64,000 bases of DNA from Enoplosus armatus (taxonomy: Eukaryota; Chordata; Actinopteri; Centrarchiformes; Enoplosidae). Position 1 is the stretch's first letter. Every line of letters starts with the position of its first letter. The DNA is taken from assembly GCF_043641665.1 (NCBI RefSeq), contig NC_092186.1, positions 1,164,501-1,228,500 of the forward strand, read 5' to 3'. Both the position numbers and the translations under genes were made by a program. Shown one piece after another: positions 38,423 through 48,400 of the stretch. The notes beneath the pieces are model-generated. The model saw only the letters and a list, made by a program, of their open reading frames with translations. It ran no database searches and had not been told where the DNA came from.

Positions 38423-38675
38423 CAGTGGTGGGAGAAGTATTCAGATCCAGTACTAATACCACACTGTGGAAATACTCCACTACAAGTAAACGTCCTGCAT
38501 ACAGAACCTTATTGAAGTAAAAGTATGTAAGTATTATCAGCAGTTTATCTGGAGACTTATGGTTTTCACTGGACAGGAAGTCATCTGTAAAGTAAAAAAA
38601 TACTCTAGTTAAGTACCTTGAGCTTGTACTTAAGTACAGTACTTGAGTAGATGTACTCGTTACATTCAACCACTG
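38423..38675. mobile_element. hAT-type MITE, near full length
   Basis: Begins CAGTGGTGGGAGAAGTATTC and ends ATTCAACCACTG, so the termini are inverted (CAGTGGTkG). The 253-bp interior has the AAGTAAAAGT and TACTTAAGTACAGTACTTGA blocks seen in the 18850 and 28886 copies. An 8-bp target duplication is not preserved. This is one of the commonest MITE types in fish. Confidence 0.75.
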
Positions 38676-40879
38676 TCAGAGAAATGACAGAACATCAGTG
38701 TTCTTCTGTCCAGCAGATCTCCAGGATCCCAGCGACCAAACCCTCCACAGACCGAGCTGCTGCTGCTGCTTCTGCTGCTGCTGTTTCTGTTTCTGCTGTT
38801 TCTGTTGTTTCTGTTTCTGTTTCTGCTGTTTCTGCTGTTTCTGTTTCTGCTGCTGCTGCTTCTGCTCTCTGTGGTTTCCCGACAACATGTGTTTAAACAC
38901 TCAGACTCTGAGGAGACTCTGAAAGCAGATCTCAAATACCAGCAAACTGCTCAGGGAGGAAGCAAAGCAGGAAGGAAGAAACTCTTATCAAACGTTTGAA
39001 TCATTTCTCTGGTTAAGACTCCCAGGAAACGCTGTGACCCCTGACCTTTCACTCTAGTGGGCAAACTTCACAAGAAAGACCAAAATCCACCGGCCAGATT
39101 TCTATACAACTAAGTGAGCACCAGAAATCAACCCTTACCATCGTCACCCTCGAGAAAAACACCTTCTATTGGACACACTGAACTGTACTCCAGTTCACCG
39201 TGCTTTATTCACCACATGGTTTTGGCTATGCCGCCCTCAGACTACACAACATCAGCCCGATAATAGCCCGAGCCGACGGACGTAGAGCACTGGGAACAAC
39301 TCATAGTGGACGAGCCTGTCTGAATAGTTGTGTCTTCTCTCTTCCAGGCCTTGTTGGTGATGTTGACCAATAGGAGCACAGGGCGCTGTTCACCTGTAAA
39401 CATGTTGAAGTGAAAGAGGGATGATGATGATGATGAAGTTGGTGCTGCGAGGTGGAACTGAGGAAACGTCACAGTTCTTTTTTCTTTGTCTTTTTTTTTT
39501 TTCCGAACACAAGACAGCCAGTATCACAGACGCCACTTCGGACGCCATGTTTGTTTACCTTCTGGTTCCCTGAAGTTGGTCCCAAGCACCTCCTTCCCGA
39601 TGACATCACGCAGGACGTGAAAGGCGGCGAGCTGTGATTGGTCGGGCACCAACGTGTAGTCATCTAATCTGACACGGCGTCCTCTCGGACAGAAGGATGG
39701 TGTCTGTCTGAACGCAGCAGCTGTCTGTTTAGGTTATTAGGGACTGCGGGATCTTCTTTTACTGCTGGTTCTTCCATTAAACAGGATTTCACCTGGAGAA
39801 GCTATCCACTGTGTTGGGTAGCAGAGGTGAACAGGTCAGCTCTGCTCTGCTTGAGAAGCAGCTCAGTGGGGGATTGAACTGTGTTTGTGATTTAACTCAG
39901 ACACTCAGAGAAGTCAGAAGTTACTGGAAGCTGGATGTTCTCTCTGTTGATGAAGCTAGCTGGTAGTTTCCCTCTGCGCGACGACTGCGCTGCGCTGAAA
40001 CAGGAACGTCTAAATGACCCGAGGTCCTCAGCTAATTCTGGTCCAGTTGGTTCAGGTCTTTAATGTGGAAACGGTGGATTTTCACATGTATCTGCGTCAC
40101 ACAGAGAAAACAGACAGAGAGTTGGAGGCAGTGAGGCGGGGGGGCTGTTAAAATAAAAGTCCTGGAAACCTCACAGCACATTTCCTGTCTGCTCGCTCGC
40201 CCTCTCTCTCTCTCTTTAGACTCAACCAGTCGAGGAAACTTGCTCGCCCTTTGTTCTCCCTATCTCACAGTTTACCACCCCCCCCCACCCCCCACCCCCT
40301 CTGTGTGTTGTTGGATGCCAGACTTCTCGGGGTGACGGTGAGCTGTGGAATAAGGGGGGTGGTTTCAAACAGTGAGTGTGAAGTGTGTGTGACAGCATTC
40401 CTCTTCCTCTGAGCGTGTGCAGAAGGTGAAGAAGACGGAGACGAACAGAGAAGCTCCCAACAACTGGAGGTAGGTGCCAACCAACTTCACACACACACTT
40501 GGTTGTTGCTCTCTCGTGCCAACACTCACCTCCCAACAGGCCTCCAAACAGAAAAGAGACTCAGATTAGAGGGAAATGAGGGGCTTTCCTTCCGTTTTAT
40601 TCTCTCCTGCTTCGGTCTTTTGGCTTCTTTCTAAGCCAAAACACTCACATTCATGGAAGTGTGTCCCTTCAGTTTTACAGGCTGAGGTTGTGATTAGAGC
40701 GGCAGGAGTTCAGTGGAAACTTTCTCTGCAGTGTTTTGTTGCAGTGTTCAGCTCCTGCAGGGCTGCAGCTGCGACCTGCTGCAACAACACAGAGCTGCTG
40801 CAGACCTGCATCTGTACTCACTATATAGACAGAGAATCTCACAAATACACACTCAAGTACAGACAGATACACATAGATG
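38676..40879. other. Intergenic between MITE and 20-bp minisatellite
   Basis: Contains the CTG/TTC microsatellite and a C-rich run (CCCCCCCCCACCCCCCACC) near 40.28 kb. No gene recognised. Confidence 0.3.
38757..38868. repeat. (CTG/TTC)n-type compound microsatellite
   Basis: TGCTGCTGCTTCTGCTG mixed with TTTCTGTTTCTG over about 110 bp. Several frames are open on both strands because of the low complexity. Confidence 0.92.
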
Positions 40880-41931
40880 GACAGATAAACTCACGTACAG
40901 ATAGATAAACTCACATACTAACAGATAAACTCACATACTAACAGATAAACTCACGTACAGATAGATAAACTCACGTACTAACAGATAAACTCACGTACAG
41001 ACAGATAAACTCACGTACTAACAGATAAACTCACGTACAGATAGATAAACTCACGTACTAACAGATAAACTCACGTACAGACAGATAAACTCACGTACTA
41101 ACAGATAAACTCACGTACAGACAGATAAACTCACGTACTAACAGATAAACTCACAGACAGACAGATAAACTCACGTACTAAAAGATAAACTCACGTACAG
41201 ACAGATAAACTCACGTACTAACAGATAAACTCTCGTACAAACAGATAAACTTACGTACAGACAGATAAACTCACGTACAGACAGATAAACTCTCGTACAA
41301 ACAGATAAACTCACGTACAGACAGATAAACTTACGTACAGAAAGATAAACTCACGTACAGAAAGATAAACTTACGTACAGATAGATAAACTCACGTACAG
41401 ATAGATAAACTCACGTACAGACAGATAAACTCTCGTACAAACAGATAAACTCACGTACAGATAGATAAACTCACGTACAGATAGATAAACTCACGTACTA
41501 ACAGATAAACTCACGTACTAACAGATAAACTCACGTACAGACAGATAAACTCACGTACTAACAGATAAACTCACGTACAGACAGATAAACTCACGTACTA
41601 ACAGATAAACTCACGTACTAACAGATAAACTCACATACAGACAGATAAACTCACGTACAGACAGATAAACTCACGTACTAACAGATAAACTCTCGTACAA
41701 ACAGATAAACTCACGTACAAACAGATAAACTCTCGTACAGACAGATAAACTCTCGTACAAACAGATAAACTCCCGTACAGACAGATAATCACACGTACAA
41801 ACAGATAAACTCACGTACAAACAGATAAACTCACGTACAGACAGATAAACTTACGTACAGACAGATAATCTCACGTACAAACAGATAAACTCACGTACAG
41901 ACAGATAAACTTTCGTACAGACAGATAAACT
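40880..41931. repeat. Minisatellite, exact 20-bp unit (ACAGATAAACTCACGTACTA type)
   Basis: About 52 copies run in strict 20-bp register with no insertion or deletion visible. The end of the unit alternates between CTA, CAG and CAA; in the left half CTA and CAG units mostly alternate, making a 40-bp dimer. Nearly every unit holds AGATAA, a GATA-factor consensus. The array ends about 3.3 kb before the frem1 start codon. Confidence 0.97.
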
Positions 41932-41999
41932 GTAGATAAAAGTATAAACATGAACTAATTTACAAATTGAATTATCTAGCTGACGTTCAGAACATAGTA

Positions 42000-42150
42000 G
42001 TAGAAGTAATCTGTTGTTATTTTAATGGTGTAGCAGTAGCAACCATAACAGTAGCATTAGCAGTAGTTGTAGCTTTAGTAGCATTTGTAACAGTTACAGT
42101 GGTATTTGCAGTTGTAGTAGTACTTTTATTAGTACTCTGTGTTTTAGTGA
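42000..42150. repeat. Degenerate GTAGTA/GTAGCA trinucleotide tract
   Basis: Words GTAGCAGTAGCA, AGTAGCATTAGCAGTAG and GTTGTAGTAGTAC repeat with much drift. A similar tract lies in frem1 intron 2 at about 45650-45730. The hydrophobic ORF across it is an artefact. Confidence 0.65.
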
Positions 42151-42801
42151 AGAGTGTCTTGTGCTGCTTCAGTGTTTAAAACATGGGAATCTGGAGGGAA
42201 CACTCAATACTTGGTATGTTTTGGAATGAAGAGAATCGAATTTCAACATTTTAAATGTGGGCACAGTTACGAGCTCTAGAGTCCAGAGACAGTCAGCATC
42301 AGAGTTCAAAAGCCTGCGCGGGACTGTGGTCAGATCTGAAGTTAATTATCATGTTTCATTCAGAACCGTGTCAGTTCACCTCAGAGCTGCAGTATGTTTC
42401 CCATTCAGCAGCAGCGAGTCACTTCCAGCCATCGCAGCAGCTGGTGGATCATTTAACAGACGTCCTGCCTCAGCCTGAGTCCTGCTGTTTGGATCCGTCC
42501 GTCGCTCATTTCATTTCTGCAGAGACAAGACACCAAACCACAGGCTGTGCAGGTGAGCTTGCAAAATAAATTCCTCTTAGAAAGATGGCAGGGAAGAGAA
42601 ATCAGAAGAACTTTTGGTAAAATGTTATTCTACAAAAGCTTTTACCAGTATGCTAACCTGTGTCAGGTAGGCTATAACCAAACTTACTGCCATAACAACT
42701 TACACTAGGTGTGAAACAACCAGACGTGCTTAAGAGTCGACAGCCATGCTGTTCGGCACAGCAGCGTTTTGAGCAAAGTACTAAACGTTAGAGGAAACGT
42801 C

Positions 42802-42907
42802 AGTAGGATTCATCCCCTGTGGAATGTGTACAAAATTTCATGGCAATCCATCAAATAGTTGTTGATAGATGTTTCAGTCTGGAAGGAAAAGTTGAGGACC
42901 GACCGTC
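42802..42907. repeat. Dispersed fish repeat fragment
   Basis: TACAAAATTTCATGGCAATC followed by CATCAAATAGTTGTTGATAG and GAGGACCGACCG match a short motif series I recognise from many teleost genomic sequences. Class not assigned. Confidence 0.5.
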
Positions 42908-43169
42908 TAATGAGCCGAACAGCTAGCTTGGCTGAAAGTTTGAATAAAGTAAAACATGCATATTGTTGATTTTCATCTTTTTTATGTACAGATTCCTGAA
43001 GTGGAACCAGCTTTAACTTTCACGTGTTGAATATCCGACATGGTTTTGTCACCGTACATGTGTAGTTCATTGTTTGGAGTTAAGATTTGAAGCCGAAGCC
43101 GTTGGACAGACAGAAGCACCTCGCCGGAACCATAATATAGGGACTCACGCAGAGGTCAGGGCTACGCAA

Positions 43170-43776
43170 CTGGGGATGTCCCTGACCAAGGAGTTTCCTA
43201 GTCAACTAGTACTCGTTACTTCAAGCCATTAGTCGCACATTTATGATATTAATTAAACAATTTAAATATATATTTATTGGGGCATCAGAAAGGCGTTCCA
43301 GGGCCGAGACAGCCGCCTGTTACTATGCTGACGGCACAAAAAGGTAATGACTCTTAAATGTGTTGGAACAACCAGCAAGTAGACTGAACATTTTGTTAAT
43401 TTACATCAACAGAGTATAAAGTGTGCCCTGGCTAGCACCAAAGAAAGGCTAGCATGATAGATGAAACCTTCACTGATACTCAGCCGGGGTCGAACAGACG
43501 ATACACGTCTGCAATCTTCAACAAATCAACGTTACCTTAAAAACAGGAACATTTTACTTACCAAGTGAAAAATCTGTTTTTCTGCTGTAACTCTGGCAAA
43601 ACTGATTGGGATCACGAGAAAAGGTTTGCGTTGCAACCGTCGGCCTCATACTTTCATTACGGCCCTTATGACAAGGAGCAGGAGTTTGAAGGTTTTTTTT
43701 TCTTCTTTTGGGCGACTAACTGACCAATGAAAACTTTTTCTCACTAACGGTTTGGTCGACTAATGGGCCGCCCCCC
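43170..43776. mobile_element. Probable hAT-like non-autonomous element
   Basis: The left part has CCTGACCAAGGAGTTTCCTA and TAGTCAACTAGTACTCG; the right part has CTCACTAACGGTTTGGTCG and ACTAATGGG. Both ends are rich in TAGTCGACTA-like words in opposite orientation. I recall such ends from a fish hAT family, but the termini are not exact here. Confidence 0.4.
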
Positions 43777-45048
43777 CCTATCTGCTTCAAACCTGCACTG
43801 ACGTGTGTTCAAAAGTGCCTGTTGGGCTGCTGGAACTGAAGTGATATAACCCAAACCCAAGGCTAAACTAAACCCTGAACGTATTTCTTTCCAAAAGCTT
43901 TGTGGACTTTCTGTAACAACATCACAAGCGTCCCACATGTCCTCAGGACCATGTAAGGCCTGTTCTCACAGCTGCAGCCCAGCGTCACCGTGAGCTGAAC
44001 ACGCATCCAGCCGAAACCTCAAACTAACGAACCGACGCTCGTCTGGCTGGATGGGAAGTGACACGCCGGCTCCAGTTGGTGCCCTTCTTTGATCCTGAGA
44101 ACACCCTCCCCTCGCCCTCCCCCGCTCCGCCCCTCCCATGCCATTTCCAGCACCTCTACGGGGTCACGCAGATTAACCCCTTGTTTCCTGCAGTGGGCTT
44201 TAGTTTGAAGTGAAATGGAGGGTGAAAGCGTTTTCCGGCTGGGAGTGTGGAGCAGCGGGGGAAGAAGCCGGCCCGGCCAGCTGCGTGCTGGGAGTTTTTT
44301 TTAAGGGTTTGGAGGATTTAGAGGAGTTTTGGTGTTGGCTAAGGGCAGTCGTAGGGATTTAGAGCTGAGCAGCTGATCATTTTAACAGTGAAGAATCTGA
44401 GTTTAAGGAGTAGATGGTAACGTTGGAGAACGTTTGGAGCTGTTCAGGATTTTACGTTGTAAGTATTTTGAGCACAAGGGAAGAAGGTTGCGTGTTAGAG
44501 GTCAAGGGTCAGGTTTACAGCTGTGTTTGTTTGCCTTAATTAAATTTGATTGGTCTGGAGTTGAATATTAGATTTGCCTCTTTTTGTTTGGACTCAACGC
44601 TCCACCAATCAATAGTTTTTTATATTGACAATGGCTCAAATCACCAACTCCGCTGCTCCACGGAGCCTGTTAGCCTCTTTTAGCTCCTAGTTTTGATTTC
44701 CTGTCTGGTTCAGTCTCAGAGTTTGTCTGCAGACAGACTCAGTTAGAGACCAGCTGCAGAACTTAGTGCAGCATTCAGCAGCTGAAGAGACAGATGTTTC
44801 CCTCAGGAGGTGGAGGAGACCAAAGACAGAGCTAACAGAGAAGACTGGACTTCAATCATCAGGTGACACAAACACGACTCTGCAGGAAGGACCAGCGGTG
44901 CTTTGAAGAGAGTTCATTGATAACGTGACAATGTTCCAGATCAGTGACATCACTGTACGGTGTTTGGGTATCTTATAAACCTTCACACTCATAGATCTGT
45001 GACTGGATTTTGTTTGTTCATTCATGTGAACCCTTCTCTCCTCTGCAG
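43777..45048. other. Region immediately upstream of frem1 coding exon 1
   Basis: No repeat recognised and no TATA box or CpG-dense block that clearly marks a promoter. 44090-44300 is the most GC-rich part (CCCTCGCCCTCCCCCGCTCC) and is the best local candidate for a promoter or 5' UTR exon. Unproven. Confidence 0.25.
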
Positions 45049-45224
45049 GTCGTGGCGCCACTAGACAACAGAAAAGGATGTGGATCGAAGCAGACTGAAT
45101 GGAAAGCCGTCAACGCACTAAAACACTGAGGCCTTCATCCTCCGTCAGCGGGGGCTCACAACTTTGCTTCAGAATACAACTTTTCACCTGAACCTGTGCA
45201 ACAAGACGACCTCGCTGATCCAAA
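45049..45224 (+). other. frem1: Probable 5' UTR part of frem1 first coding exon
   Basis: A strong acceptor (TTCTCTCCTCTGCAG ending at 45048) precedes the coding start by 176 nt, which suggests that an upstream non-coding exon is spliced here. If so, the leader holds two upstream ORFs: 45078-45098 (6 codons plus stop) and, starting on the very next base, 45099-45191 (30 codons plus stop). Both end before the main ATG at 45225. The upstream exon and promoter were not located, and an unspliced leader with a start site near here is equally possible. Confidence 0.45.
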
Positions 45225-45440
45225 ATGGCTGCTGTCAGCTTGCTGTTGCTGCTGGCGGTGACGGCCGCCTGCAGCGGGAGTCTGGTTGTGGTGAACTCGG
45301 GGGTGGAGGTCTCCAGGGGCCGCTCGGTGTTCATCACAGAGAAGGAGCTGAAGATCGTCGTGGACCCGACTGCAGACTGTAAGGTGGAGGTGGTGATGAA
45401 CGAACCCGTCACTCAGAGAGTGGGGAGGCTGACTCCGCAG
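45225..45440 (+). CDS. frem1: frem1 coding exon 1 (residues 1-72)
   Basis: Starts with ATG in context CAAAATGG. Encodes the signal peptide (leucine-rich core LLLLLAV) and the first FREM1 segment [18 protein letters not shown]. Ends CAG|GTGAGG, phase 0. The next intron is only 95 bp. Confidence 0.93.
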
Positions 45441-48400
45441 GTGAGGACACACCTGTGCTGTTAAAATGATCCAGCAGTCAGCTGACACTGGTGTTACTGG
45501 TGTTACTGGTGTTTCTGGTTCTGCGTTGTTTGCAGGTGTTTGACTGCAGCTTCCTAGAGGACGAGGTGAAGTACGTCCACAATGGCAGTCCTCAGCTGGA
45601 CGAGGACACGGTGATGCTGAGAGTCTACAGGTCAGTTAGCAACAGTGACGTGTTAGCATTAGTAGCAGTAATACTAGCAGTGGCAGGAGTAGTACAGTAG
45701 TAGTACAGTAGTACAGCAGCAGTGGTTGTAGTGGTTTGCAGTTACTCTTTCCAACTATGTTGTGGAGAAAATATGAGATTGAATTTGTAAAAATGACACT
45801 TCAACTCAGCCAAAAGACTCTTTTCACGTTCTGTATCTGTGTGGAGGTTCACGTCCTCGGACACGCTGGTGGAGACGGTGGTTCTGCCGGTGCGGGTGGT
45901 GGACTCGGGGTCTGGTGTGGTGGAGCTGGGCAGCGCCCCGCTGGTGGTTCCTCAGTTCTATGGTTTATCTAACGCCATCGACGGCTCCGTCCTGAACATC
46001 CGGACCTCAGCAGACCTGATCTGCACCGTCAGACTGATGACCTCCGACACCAGTGTCCCCGCTCTGGGTCAGCTGGTGAGGGAGGAGGACTCCACACAGA
46101 GGAAGGGTACGTCACAACTGGACAGATCACACTGGAACTAGGTCTATGTAATTTAATGGCTTTTAAAGGCCACAAACAAAAGATACTGGTTGCTGATTGG
46201 CTGAATAAATGTTTTATTTGAAAATCATTTAATCATTTAAAACATTCTGTCTAATTTGTTGAAACGATATACAACATAAATAGATGTAACCGCTCACCAT
46301 TGGCTCACAATTAAAGTCTCAGAGTTTCCCTGAAATAATGATGAAGATGATAATAACGGTAAACTTTATTTTCAGACTCTAAACACAGTTACAAAAGACT
46401 TTACAGTGAAACAACAAAGCTAAACAGAGACGCAGTGAAATGTGAAAATATGAAGATAAGAAGAAAAAAAACATTTAAACAAAAGCTAAATACACGCAGA
46501 AACATGTTTTCAATTAAAATCAATAGAAGATTATTTTAAAAAATGGAATTTGAAATATATACAATTGAAAATAGACAATACATGAAGAATAACTATAATA
46601 AAAGCCACGTTAATAAAGATCAAATATATTTAAAACAATACAAATAATTAGAAATAAAGCTGAATAATAATGTTGAAAATGTAATTTTTTTTGTATGTTT
46701 GATGTTGTACGAGTTCACATTTGAAGGTCTTCTGTTGTGTTAATCTGCTGCTGGTCTCTGTCCTCCTCGTCCTCCTCGTCCTCCTCGTCCTCCTTCAGGC
46801 AGACAGACGGCAGCTCTCTGTCCCGGGAACAAACCCTGTCTTCACGACAACAAGGAGGTTCGCTTCCTCAAAACCAGCTGCCAGGACTTCCTGAGCTCCG
46901 GTCTGAAGTACCAGCACCTCAGCCCTCCGTCACCAGAGATCGACTACATCCCCATCAGGGTGGAGCTGAGGGAGCAGGCCACCAGGGCCCTGCTGGAGGT
47001 GCGGGCTACATCCAGAAATCAAACGATTCTCCTAAAGAAAGATGTTGATATGATTGATTGATGTTATTCCAGTCCAACGTTCAGTCCACTCAGAGTGCAG
47101 TGGAGGAGGAAAACTTTCAGAGAAGGAGGTGCAGTAACGGGGGGGTGCAGTAATGCTACTCTTTAACTGAACAAAGTTGATAAACTGCAGGTTGACTCAT
47201 ATCCAAGTCGGATGTGGAGGTTTTCCAGGCGAGATTAGCGTCTCTGAACTTGGGAGTTTATTGGCAGTCACAAGGTGACACTTCTCAGCTCTGTGGATGT
47301 GGAAGGATGTGGAGCTTCTGCTTCAAAAATCCTCCATGTTGAAAACATTTTTTCTCTCCTTGTTAGCACCTGAACAGCGTCTTTATTACAAAGACCTGTC
47401 ATTTCTAACACGTCTGATTGTCTATACTGGGGCATCACTTGCTTCAACACCACAGTTGTGGCAGTATGTGATGATTTCTACGTGTTATATGTTGTGTTAA
47501 AACATACGTGTGCCATGTCCCAAACACAAACTGGAAAACAGAAAGAAAGAGAAGCCATGTTGAACTGAGAGATGCTGTTTGGGAGAAACATGACAACTTT
47601 ATCTTTTACCTTCACTTTCCCGCCCGTGTACCGCACTCCCAGACAGAGTCGGTGTGGTTGCCGGTTCTGATCCACGGTGCGATGCAGAACCAGCCGCCGC
47701 AGGCCGCCTTCATGGCCTCCTTCATCCTGGAGGTGGACCAGTTCATCCTCACCCCACTCACCACTGCCGCCCTGGACGCCAAGGACCACGAGACGCCGCA
47801 GGAGAGGCTGGTCTTTGAGGTGACCGTCCCCCCCGCGGAGGGCTACATCACCCACCTGGACGACCACACTAAGCCCATCACGTCCTTCACCTGGCTGGAC
47901 CTCCACGAGATGAAGGTGGCCTACCAGCCGCCCAACAGCAGCCAATCACATCGCAGGAACTATGAGGTACTGGAGGTTATGCTAATTATGATGATGGATA
48001 AAACCAGACTTAGTAAACTTAAAAAACAGAAAACTTAGCTAACCTGAATGAAAGCGAACCGTTAGCTAATTTGATAAACTGCTAGCTTCCTCATCTCTTA
48101 AAATGCAAAGGAACCTGTTGTCACTCTCAAATATTGTTATAAGGTGGAGTTCCAGGTTATAGACGGTTCCTATATGACCAGCGCGCCCATCATGGTCCAC
48201 ATGTCCATCAGGACAGCTGAAACAAACGCACCCAGAGTCTCCTGGAACATGGGTACGTAAAGACGTGGCAGCAGAAGCTTTTACTAATATTAATCAATTT
48301 GCATTGTTTTATCCATAAATTATCTAACTAAGCACATAAACTTTCTCTCTGATGTCTCAGGTTTGGACCTGTTGGAGGGTCAGTCCCGACCAATCACGTG

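Noticed and set aside
40880..41931. CRISPR-like regular array
   Set aside because: The units are head-to-tail 20-bp copies with no unique spacers, in a vertebrate genome. It is a minisatellite.
41967..42179. 70-codon ORF resembling membrane segments
   Set aside because: Its hydrophobicity comes from a degenerate GTAGTA trinucleotide tract.
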